DNA from: Azoarcus sp.
GTDB lineage: Bacteria; Pseudomonadota; Gammaproteobacteria; Burkholderiales; Rhodocyclaceae
NCBI GenBank assembly: GCA_031268685.1
Contig: JAIRWW010000150.1
Span: forward strand, 1 to 5,487
Reading direction: 5' to 3'
Length of the DNA stretch: 5,487 nucleotides
Shown: in pieces, positions 1 to 5,487 of the stretch
Layout: the number at the start of each line of letters is the position of its first letter
Position numbering within the stretch: position 1 is the first letter of the stretch
The notes under the pieces: generated by a model
Database searches by the model: none
What the model saw: the letters and a program-made list of their open reading frames with translations, nothing else
Told to the model about the DNA's origin: nothing
Translations under genes and position numbers: made by a program

Positions 1-6
1 TCTTCC

Positions 7-12
7 TATAAT
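7..12 (+). promoter_or_regulatory. Candidate -10 box (TATAAT) for the ATPase-nuclease gene
   Basis: A perfect sigma-70 -10 hexamer, TATAAT, lies 36 bases upstream of the chosen ATG at 49. It would place the transcription start near 19-20 and leave a leader of about 30 bases. The matching -35 box would fall outside the window, so the promoter cannot be confirmed. In this GC-rich sequence a perfect hexamer is uncommon, and its distance to the start codon is typical. Confidence 0.4.
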
Positions 13-48
13 TCCGCACACGATCTGACTTTGACAATCGAGGACGGC

Positions 49-1602
49 ATGTCCCGTAGAAAACTTCCCATCGGCATCCAGACCTTCCGCGAAATCCGCG
101 AGGACAACTGCTATTACGTCGACAAAACCGACTTCGCCCTGCGCATGATCGGAGAAGGCAAAGCCTATTTCCTCTCCCGCCCGCGCCGCTTTGGCAAAAG
201 CCTGTTCCTGGATACGATGGCAGAACTGTTCGCGGGCAACGAACCGTTGTTTCGCGGCTTGCACTGCCACGACAAATGGGACTGGAAGACAAAATACCCG
301 GTGATTCGCATCAGTTTCGGAGCGGGGATTTCCAATGGGCAAGCAGAGGCGCTGGCGGAGCGAATCCGCGAGATACTCGGTGAAAATGCAGAGCGTTTGG
401 GTCTGACGCTGAAAGACGCCAGCATTCCCGGCCAGTTCTCGCAACTAATTCTGCAAGCCGAAGCCAAGTTCGGCCAGCGAGTCGTGATACTGGTGGATGA
501 ATACGACAAACCAATTCTGGATAAGCTGACTTCGCCGGACCTTGCCCGCAAGATGCGCGATGGCTTGCGCGACCTTTATTCCGTCATCAAGGACCAGGAC
601 GCGCACATCAAGTTCGCCATGCTCACCGGAGTGTCCAAGTTCAGCAAAGTCAACATCTTCTCCGGCCTCAATAATTTGTCGGATATTACGCTGTCGCCCA
701 AATTTTCCGACATTTGCGGCTACACGGATGCGGATGTTGATACGGTATTCGCACCCGAACTCGAAGGATTGGATCGAGACGAAATCCGCCATTGGTACAA
801 CGGCTACAACTGGCGGGGAGAGGTGGTATATAACCCTTTCGATTTGTTGCTTCTGTTCCGGGAGCGGGAATTCCGCTCTTTCTGGTTTGAGACAGGCACC
901 CCCACCTTTCTGGTGGATATGCTCACCGAGCGACAAGTTTATTTGCCAGCGCTCTTGAACATGGAAAGCTCTTCCGAGTTGATTTCCGCTTTTGAAGTGG
1001 GCGATATCTCCACGGAAGCCCTGATGTTCCAGTCCGGTTATCTGACTATTGCCAGCGAGAAAAACCTGGGCGGCAACATCATGTTCACCTTGAGCTACCC
1101 AAACCGTGAAGTCCGCGGCGCGCTGACGGGGGAGATTCTGGGGCATTGGGTCAAGAACCCGCAGAAGGCGGTGCAGAGCAGCTTTGCCCTTTACGAAGCG
1201 CTGGAACTCAATGATTTTGCAAAAATTCGGGAGATTTTTTTCTCGCTCTACGCAAGCATCCCGAACGACTGGTTTCGCAGGAACGATATCGACCGATTCG
1301 AGGGCTACTACGCCAGCGTGTTTTACGCCAGCTTTGCGGCCCTGGGGCTGGACATCGTCCCGGAAGACGTGAGCAGCCAAGGAAAATTGGATATGGCTAT
1401 CAAGTTCAACGGGCAGGTTTATCTCTTCGAGTTCAAGGTGGTGGAGGATGAAGCCGAAGGCCGCGCCCTGCCTCAGATCAAGGAGAAGGGGTATGCGGAT
1501 AAATACCGCTCGCTGAATCGGCCCATACATCTGATCGGGCTTGAGTTCAGCAAGAAGGATAGAAATGTCGTGGGGTTCGCGGTAGAGAGCTTGGCCGCCT
1601 GA
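49..1602 (+). CDS. AAA-ATPase-like / PD-(D/E)XK nuclease domain protein (PF09820 + PF08011 type)
   Basis: This 517-residue protein has the two-domain layout of the predicted AAA-ATPase family that ends in a DUF1703 nuclease-like domain. Residues 6-30 hold the family's N-terminal signature (LPIGIQTFREIRE, then YYVDKTDF). Residues 43-54 (SRPRRFGKSLFL) form the atypical Walker A loop, and residues 144-155 (RVVILVDEYDKP) the Walker B strand. A sensor-like segment TGVSKFS is at 193-199. The C-terminal domain carries D448 in GKLD and E461-x-K463 in LFEFK, followed by Q476 and K480-Y482, as expected of a PD-(D/E)XK core. ATP hydrolysis and nucleic-acid cleavage are therefore plausible, but the family's biological role is unknown; mobile-element or defence roles are guesses. 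There is no signal peptide or membrane segment. ATG 49 is preferred over the in-frame TTG at 31 because GAGGA sits at 40-44. The gene is AT-richer than its neighbours and stands alone, which hints at transfer. Confidence 0.93.
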   Translation: MSRRKLPIGIQTFREIREDNCYYVDKTDFALRMIGEGKAYFLSRPRRFGKSLFLDTMAELFAGNEPLFRGLHCHDKWDWKTKYPVIRISFGAGISNGQAEALAERIREILGENAERLGLTLKDASIPGQFSQLILQAEAKFGQRVVILVDEYDKPILDKLTSPDLARKMRDGLRDLYSVIKDQDAHIKFAMLTGVSKFSKVNIFSGLNNLSDITLSPKFSDICGYTDADVDTVFAPELEGLDRDEIRHWYNGYNWRGEVVYNPFDLLLLFREREFRSFWFETGTPTFLVDMLTERQVYLPALLNMESSSELISAFEVGDISTEALMFQSGYLTIASEKNLGGNIMFTLSYPNREVRGALTGEILGHWVKNPQKAVQSSFALYEALELNDFAKIREIFFSLYASIPNDWFRRNDIDRFEGYYASVFYASFAALGLDIVPEDVSSQGKLDMAIKFNGQVYLFEFKVVEDEAEGRALPQIKEKGYADKYRSLNRPIHLIGLEFSKKDRNVVGFAVESLAA

Positions 1603-1674
1603 ACGCGGTTTCGTACAGAAAAGGGCTGGCCTTCGGCTTGCATTTCGTTTGTTCAATCAGTTGCATGGAGAACG

Positions 1675-1700
1675 CCATTCGGCAGACTCAGCCCGAACGG
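1675..1700. repeat. Stem-loop in the convergent intergenic region, resembling a short dispersed repeat
   Basis: CCATTCGG at 1675-1682 pairs with CCGAACGG at 1693-1700. The stem is eight base pairs with one G-U wobble when read as - strand RNA, and the loop is ten bases. It lies between the convergent ends of the ATPase-nuclease gene and prs. A bidirectional transcription-stop role is possible, but no T-run follows on either strand, so it is not a classical intrinsic terminator. Its - strand sequence CCGTTCGGGCTGAGTCTG matches the element at 4578-4595 in 14 of 18 positions. The rest of 1603-1717 shows nothing else that I can support. Confidence 0.4.
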
Positions 1701-1717
1701 TATTGCCCAAGGTGTCC

Positions 1718-2668
1718 CTAAGCGAACAGCGCCCCCACGCTGGCGCCACTGTGGATGCGCTCTATGGCCGACGCAAGTAGCGGAGCGATGGTGAGCACGG
1801 TGAGCTTTTCCTTGAGTTGCTCCTGCTTTTCCGGCGCGATATGCACGGTGTTTGCGACGACGATGGAATCTATCGGCGCTTCGCGCAGGCGTTCGACGGC
1901 CGGGCCGCACAGCACGCCGTGCGCCGCTCCGGCATGTACGCTGCGCGCACCCGCTTCGCGCAAGGTCTTTATGGTCGAGACCAGCGTTCCGCCGGTGGAG
2001 ATTTCATCCTCGAAAATCACTGTGTCGCGCCCGCGGACGTCGCCAACCACTTGGCCCTGGCTTACCGTCGTATCGTCGATGCGGCGCTTGTCGATGATCG
2101 CCATCGGAATGCCGAGCCGTTCGGAGAAGCGCCCGACCCGCTTGGCCCCGCCAGCATCGGTGGCTACAGCGACCATGTTCGATAAATCGTAATGCTGGCG
2201 GAAATGGTCGGCGATGGCCGGGATCGCTGTCAGGTGATCGACCGGCACGCTGAAAAAACCATGTACCTGATCGGCGTGCAAATCCATGGTCAATACGCGG
2301 TCGGCTCCAGCGGTGACGAGCATGTCTGCCATCAGGCGACCCGCGATCGAAATCCGCGGCTTGTCTTTTTTGTCGGAGCGCGCGTAGGAATAATAGGGTA
2401 TGACCGCCGTGATGCGCTGCGCCGATGCGCTGCGCAGCGCATCAAGGGTAATCAGCAATTCCATGATGTGGTCACTGACTGGCGCGCTGAATGATTGCAC
2501 CACGAATACATCGCGTTCGCGCACGTTTTCGAGTATCTGCACGTGCAGATTGTCGTTGGAAAAGCGCGAGATTTCGATTCGGGAAAGCGAAAGACCGAGG
2601 CGGTTACAGATTTCGCGGGTGAGAGCATCGTTTGCGTTGCCGGCAAAGATTTTGAGAGCGTGTTTCAT
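1718..2668 (-). CDS. prs: Ribose-phosphate pyrophosphokinase (PRPP synthase), divergent subtype
   Basis: PRPP synthase transfers pyrophosphate from ATP to ribose 5-phosphate. The PRPP formed feeds purine, pyrimidine, NAD, histidine and tryptophan synthesis in the cytoplasm. The 316-residue length is typical. Visible landmarks are the ATP-binding segment at 35-40, PYYSYARSDKKD at 91-102, DLHADQVHGFF at 129-139 with the conserved His131, IDKRR at 192-196 with Lys194 and Arg196 of the catalytic loop, and the PRPP-type loop EDEISTGGT at 220-228. Two loops differ from the E. coli type: RFSNDN instead of RFSDGE, and EDEISTGGT instead of DDMIDTGGT. This, together with SDKKDKPRIS, suggests a second PRPP synthase subtype that may coexist with a housekeeping copy. 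The start is the only one that gives the standard N-terminus (KIFAGNA); GGAG lies ten bases upstream. It is the last gene of the three-gene unit, 33 bases after the NamZ-like gene. Confidence 0.9.
   Translation of the reverse strand: MKHALKIFAGNANDALTREICNRLGLSLSRIEISRFSNDNLHVQILENVRERDVFVVQSFSAPVSDHIMELLITLDALRSASAQRITAVIPYYSYARSDKKDKPRISIAGRLMADMLVTAGADRVLTMDLHADQVHGFFSVPVDHLTAIPAIADHFRQHYDLSNMVAVATDAGGAKRVGRFSERLGIPMAIIDKRRIDDTTVSQGQVVGDVRGRDTVIFEDEISTGGTLVSTIKTLREAGARSVHAGAAHGVLCGPAVERLREAPIDSIVVANTVHIAPEKQEQLKEKLTVLTIAPLLASAIERIHSGASVGALFA
2424..2443. repeat. Perfect 20-base palindrome inside prs
   Basis: GATGCGCTGCGCAGCGCATC is its own reverse complement. Its first 12 bases, GATGCGCTGCGC, also occur directly before it at 2411-2422, giving a direct repeat with a 13-base period. 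On the - strand the region encodes DALRSASAQRI, a conserved PRPP synthase segment, so coding constraint plus high GC may explain it. No function is claimed. Confidence 0.55.
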
Positions 2669-2701
2669 CGCGGTACGGCTCCGGGAGGGTTTCCGGGACT
2701 T

Positions 2702-3919
2702 TCAGGAGTAAAGCAGGTATGGGCGGCTGGTTTCGCGCCAGGCGCGCTCGTCGGCGCTCGCCGATGCATCGAGATCTTCTGGTGCGGCGGCGGCATCGTC
2801 CACCCATTCGCGCAGGGAGGGGCCGCCGTTGATGAGGTCGATAGCCAGACGGTCATGTTCATATTCGTAGGAGAAGTCGCGCCATAGCGGATAGGCGGGT
2901 TCGAGCCGCCGCAGGGCCTTGAATGCCAGCGCCATCAAGCGCCATGGCCGGAACTCGGCATGAACATAATGGCTGGTTTCGACGTGGATTTGCACTCCTG
3001 CGCAAAGTTGCCCGGAGTGCTTGTGGAACGTCGGCTCGAACCAGCATTCGCGCAAACGGCATCCGGCGAGCCAATGCGGCGCAAGCGTGCGCATTTCCGC
3101 GATTAGCGCGCGGGTATCGAGCATGGGCGCGCCGAAAAGTTCGAGCGGGCGGGTCGTGCCGCGCCCTTCGGATAGCGTCGTGCCTTCGAGCATCACTGTG
3201 CCCGCATAGGCGCGAGCCATGAAAAGATTTGCTGCATTCGGGCTGGGATTGACCCAGGCGCGTTCGGCGAGCGGCCAGCCATAACCCGGCGCGGCATCGG
3301 TTTGCCAGCCTTTCATGGCGATAACCTGGCAATCGACGTCGAGCTTCAGCGAGGCGACGAACCAGCGCGCCAGTTCGCCCAGGCTCAGGCCGTGGCGCAT
3401 CGGCAGAGGTCCCGCGCCGACGAAGCTTTCCCATCCGGCGCGCAGCAAAAAGCCTTCCACGGGGCGTCCGGCAGGGTTGGGGCGGTCGAGAATCCAGACC
3501 GATTTTCCATGGCGGGCCGCTTCTTCGAGGACATATCGCAGCGTGGTAATGAAGGTGTAGATGCGGCAGCCCAAGTCCTGCAAATCGACGAGCAGCACAT
3601 CGAAACTGTCCATCATTGCGGCGGTCGGGCGGCGAACTTCGCCGTAGAGGCTGAATACGGGGATGCCAAGCGCCGGATCGACGTAATCCGGCGATTCAAC
3701 CATGTTGTCCTGCTTGTCTCCGCGCAGGCCGTGCTGGGGGCCGAACGCGGCGGAGAGTTCCAAGCCGGGCAGCGCGGCAAGCGCATCGAGCGTGTGCTTC
3801 AGCTCGTGCGTGACCGAAGCGGGATGCGCGAGCAGCGCCACTCTGCGGCCCGCAAGCGGGCGGGCGAGGCCGGGTTCGGAGAGCAGGCGGTCAAGGCCGG
3901 TGCAAAAGTGTGTATTCAT
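2702..3919 (-). CDS. DUF1343 family protein, NamZ-like exo-beta-N-acetylmuramidase (GH171)
   Basis: The 405-residue protein matches the DUF1343 (PF07075) family, whose Bacillus subtilis member NamZ (YbbC) removes terminal N-acetylmuramic acid from peptidoglycan fragments. Family motifs appear in order: FGPQHGLRGD at 59-68, VFSLYG at 88-93, VLLVDLQDLGCRIYTF at 108-123, LDRPNPAGRPVEG at 144-156, MRHGLSLGELA at 174-184, and LEGTTLSEGRGTTRPLE at 244-260 followed by GAP at 263-265. The whole family length is present. Unlike the secreted Bacillus enzyme, the N-terminus ([17 protein letters not shown]) has no hydrophobic signal segment, so a cytoplasmic protein is predicted; it might act on recycled muropeptides, which is inference. 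Its ATG shares an ATGA overlap with the stop codon of the DOMON-like gene, indicating translational coupling. The family assignment is firm, but the exact substrate here is not proven. Confidence 0.88.
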   Translation of the reverse strand: MNTHFCTGLDRLLSEPGLARPLAGRRVALLAHPASVTHELKHTLDALAALPGLELSAAFGPQHGLRGDKQDNMVESPDYVDPALGIPVFSLYGEVRRPTAAMMDSFDVLLVDLQDLGCRIYTFITTLRYVLEEAARHGKSVWILDRPNPAGRPVEGFLLRAGWESFVGAGPLPMRHGLSLGELARWFVASLKLDVDCQVIAMKGWQTDAAPGYGWPLAERAWVNPSPNAANLFMARAYAGTVMLEGTTLSEGRGTTRPLELFGAPMLDTRALIAEMRTLAPHWLAGCRLRECWFEPTFHKHSGQLCAGVQIHVETSHYVHAEFRPWRLMALAFKALRRLEPAYPLWRDFSYEYEHDRLAIDLINGGPSLREWVDDAAAAPEDLDASASADERAWRETSRPYLLYS

Positions 3920-4524
3920 TGTGCTGTCAGGCGGGTATCCAACACCAACGGCCAGCCGTCGGCATGATGAAAATCGGGCCGTTCCGCCGGATGATGAACG
4001 GCCAAGTATTCAAGGGTTCCGTTACCGTGTTCAATGACCGCCGCCAGTCCGACGCGCAGGATGGGGCCTGGCGGCAGAAGCTCGGGCGGCAAGTCTGCTT
4101 CGAGGCTCAGTATGCCGTCGCGGCAGGCGCTGGCGATGACGGGCGGGGCTATTAACGCTTCTTCGTCCATTTCGCGCGCGAATTCGCGGTAGCGGTGGAA
4201 ATGATATGCCGCCCATGGGCCAGCGGGCGAAAAATTGTACTCACAATAGTTTTCTTTGCCCGGCGTGGAAATAAACGCCTCGAAACAGGTGTGTTGCCAC
4301 AGATGGCCGGCAGGCGGCGCGCCCGCTTCGGGCAGGCGCAATGCCTCGATACGCCCTTCCAGCGAGAACACGAGGCGCACGCCGCCCTCCGGGCGGGCCG
4401 AGAGCGTCGCCAGCAAGGCCGAAACCGCTGATGGCTCGTCCTCCCCGGCAAGTGTGGGATCGAAAGGGTGAAGGCCAACGGTAATGGCCGGAATTTTCGG
4501 GGTGGGTTCAGGGTTTGAAGTCAC
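3916..4524 (-). CDS. DOMON-like domain protein (murB-like DOMON group)
   Basis: The protein resembles bacterial single-domain DOMON-like proteins, a beta-sandwich fold whose relatives bind heme or sugars. Numbered from the GTG at 4524 (202 residues), the signature blocks are [11 protein letters not shown] at 75-85, [19 protein letters not shown] at 95-113, [16 protein letters not shown] at 163-178 and [13 protein letters not shown] at 183-195. Several His residues and a Cys are conserved-looking, but no ligand can be assigned. The frame stays open to an ATG at 4629, which would give 237 residues. That extra part is Arg/Ser/Pro/Ala-rich, shows no domain and runs through the hairpin repeat at 4577-4604, so I prefer the GTG start. 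Neither start has a strong ribosome binding site. The gene is first in the unit, and its stop overlaps the NamZ-like start. Homologues are sometimes labelled MurB-like, but no MurB enzyme motifs are present. Confidence 0.82.
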   Translation of the reverse strand: MTSNPEPTPKIPAITVGLHPFDPTLAGEDEPSAVSALLATLSARPEGGVRLVFSLEGRIEALRLPEAGAPPAGHLWQHTCFEAFISTPGKENYCEYNFSPAGPWAAYHFHRYREFAREMDEEALIAPPVIASACRDGILSLEADLPPELLPPGPILRVGLAAVIEHGNGTLEYLAVHHPAERPDFHHADGWPLVLDTRLTAQ

Positions 4525-4762
4525 GGTCGGGGCAACTCTGGCGCGCGGGCTTGTCGCGGCGCGAGGCGCAATGTTACCCGCTCGGGCTGGGCTTGTCGAA
4601 GCCCTTGATTGCCGGCATGCCCGAAGCATTCATTTCATTTTTCCCGCCCAAGGCGATCCGGGATGCCATCTCTGCAAAATTTTGAGATCATGCCCGCCTG
4701 CGGCGTCCGGCCCACGCCAGGACGGCTACCTCTCAACGAACCATCCGCTCTCCCTCTCCACC
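4525..4762. other. Divergent intergenic region between the DOMON-like gene and tex
   Basis: These bases should carry the promoters for both the leftward three-gene unit and tex. I could not find a convincing -35/-10 pair in either direction. The region holds the double hairpin at 4577-4604 and an AT-rich palindrome CAAAATTTTG at 4675-4684, within an otherwise GC-rich background. The palindrome is flanked by ATCTC at 4669-4673 and GAGAT at 4684-4688. It could be part of a promoter or an operator, but nothing identifies a regulator. Confidence 0.4.
4577..4604. repeat. Double hairpin element, second copy of the repeat-like sequence
   Basis: Two adjoining inverted repeats are present: CCCG-CT-CGGG at 4577-4586 and GGGCTT-GTCG-AAGCCC at 4589-4604, the latter a perfect six-base-pair stem. 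The sequence closely resembles a short GC-rich motif (GTTCGGGCTGAGCTTGTCG and its complement) that I remember as widely scattered between genes in many proteobacteria. The 10-mer GGGCTTGTCG also recurs at 4548-4557. It lies upstream of the preferred start of the DOMON-like gene, in that gene's leader. Confidence 0.5.
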
Positions 4763-5487
4763 ATGCCCGCTCCGATAGAACACCGCATTGCCGAAGAACT
4801 CGGCGTGCCTTCGCGTCAAGTCGACGCCGCCGTGCAACTGCTCGACGGCGGCGCGACTGTTCCCTTCATCGCCCGTTACCGCAAAGAAGCTACCGGCGGT
4901 CTCGATGACACACAGTTGCGCACACTCGCCGAGCGCCTGGACTACCTGCGCGAACTGGAAGAGCGCCGCGCCACCGTGCTTGCCTCCATCGAAGAACAGG
5001 GCAAACTCGACCCCGCGCTGCGCGCCGACATCGAAGCAGCCGAAACAAAACAGCGTCTCGAAGACCTTTATCTGCCCTACAAACCCACGCGCCGCACCAA
5101 GGCGCAGATTGCCCGCGAAGCCGGTCTTGCGCCGCTGGCCGATGCGCTGCTCGCCAAGCCGGAACTCGCGCCGGAGACCGCCGCGCTCGATTACCTCAAT
5201 GCCGAAGCCGGGTTCGGCGACGCCAAGGCGGCGCTCGACGGCGCACGCCAGATTTTGATGGAACAATTTGCCGAAGACGCCGCCCTGCTTGGCGAACTGC
5301 GCCAACTTCTCCAGGACGAAGGCGAAGTCCGCTCCGCCGTCATCGAGGGCAAGGAAGCCGAAGGCGCAAAATTCCGCGACTGGTTCGACTTCCGCGAACC
5401 CATCGCCGCCATGCCATCGCACCGCGCGCTCGCCCTGCTGCGAGGCCGCAACGAAGGCGTGCTCAAGCTCGCGCTCGACCTTCCCCG
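4763..5487 (+). CDS. tex: Tex family RNA-binding transcriptional accessory protein, N-terminal part
   Basis: The first 241 residues of Tex (YhgF) are present; the frame runs off the window. Tex proteins are about 770-780 residues, so roughly two thirds is missing, including the YqgF/RNase H-like, helix-hairpin-helix and S1 RNA-binding domains. The visible helical N-terminal part is highly characteristic: [23 protein letters not shown] at 20-42, GGLDDTQLR at 45-53, [14 protein letters not shown] at 99-112, [15 protein letters not shown] at 153-167, EGAKFRDWF at 200-208 and [16 protein letters not shown] at 219-234. Each corresponds closely to E. coli Tex. Family members bind nucleic acid and affect transcription in the cytoplasm. 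ATG 4763 gives the expected N-terminus; no other in-frame start is better. The leader just upstream is pyrimidine-rich (CTCTCCCTCTCCACC) with no Shine-Dalgarno sequence, which is unusual. The gene is divergent from the DOMON-like gene. Confidence 0.94.
   Translation, partial: MPAPIEHRIAEELGVPSRQVDAAVQLLDGGATVPFIARYRKEATGGLDDTQLRTLAERLDYLRELEERRATVLASIEEQGKLDPALRADIEAAETKQRLEDLYLPYKPTRRTKAQIAREAGLAPLADALLAKPELAPETAALDYLNAEAGFGDAKAALDGARQILMEQFAEDAALLGELRQLLQDEGEVRSAVIEGKEAEGAKFRDWFDFREPIAAMPSHRALALLRGRNEGVLKLALDLP

Noticed and set aside
31..36. TTGACA, a perfect -35 hexamer
   Set aside because: No -10 hexamer occurs 16-18 bases downstream (around 53-60), and that position is already inside the coding region.
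31..48. TTG at 31 as the start of the ATPase-nuclease gene
   Set aside because: The ATG at 49 has a GAGGA ribosome binding site just upstream and gives the usual family N-terminus; the six extra residues add nothing recognisable.
445..1656. A 403-codon open frame on the - strand opposite the ATPase-nuclease gene
   Set aside because: It is fully antisense to a gene with clear family motifs, its translation resembles no family, and its length is explained by codon bias in the GC-rich + strand gene.
1630..1660. Possible intrinsic terminator downstream of prs on the - strand (GCCGAAGGC followed by CAGCCCTTTTC)
   Set aside because: The stem is only three base pairs and is separated from a short T-run of four, which is too weak to call.
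3302..3967. A 221-codon open frame on the + strand opposite the NamZ-like gene
   Set aside because: It is antisense to a gene with family motifs along its whole length and matches nothing recognisable.
4574..4633. A 19-codon open frame on the - strand ([19 protein letters not shown])
   Set aside because: It lies mostly on the hairpin repeat, and its GFDKPSPSG part is simply the translated repeat. There is no other evidence of coding.
4733..5422. A 229-codon open frame on the - strand opposite tex
   Set aside because: It is antisense to the strongly conserved Tex N-terminus and is rich in Gly/Phe/Ala as expected of a shadow frame.

Overview
The window is a GC-rich stretch of bacterial chromosome. 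The Tex protein aligns closely, from memory, with its E. coli homologue. The set of neighbours (DOMON-like protein, DUF1343/NamZ-like protein, PRPP synthase) suggests a proteobacterium, most likely a betaproteobacterium. That placement is an inference from protein resemblance and composition, not a phylogenetic result.

Layout, left to right. (1) Positions 49-1602, + strand: an intact 517-residue protein with an N-terminal AAA-ATPase-like domain (PF09820 type) and a C-terminal PD-(D/E)XK nuclease-like domain (PF08011/DUF1703 type). A TATAAT box at 7-12 may belong to its promoter. The gene looks AT-richer than the rest of the window and has no functional partner nearby. (2) Positions 1603-1717: a short convergent intergenic region with a stem-loop that resembles a short dispersed repeat. 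(3) Positions 1718-4524, - strand: a compact three-gene unit, read from right to left. It encodes a DOMON-like protein, a DUF1343/NamZ-like (GH171) protein and a ribose-phosphate pyrophosphokinase of a divergent subtype. The first two genes overlap by an ATGA; the third starts 33 bases after the second ends. (4) Positions 4525-4762: a divergent intergenic region with a second copy of the repeat-like hairpin and an AT-rich palindrome. (5) Positions 4763-5487, + strand: the first 241 codons of tex, cut off by the window edge.

How the genes may work together. The - strand unit pairs a predicted exo-N-acetylmuramidase relative, here without a visible signal peptide, with a DOMON-fold protein of unknown function and a PRPP synthase. 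The tight spacing implies co-transcription, but no shared pathway can be read from the sequence. The ATPase-nuclease gene looks like an independent accessory gene. I found no CRISPR array, tRNA, rRNA, insertion sequence or toxin-antitoxin pair. The most interesting items are the orphan ATPase-nuclease, the changed active-site loops of the PRPP synthase, and the DOMON/NamZ/PRPP synthase unit.
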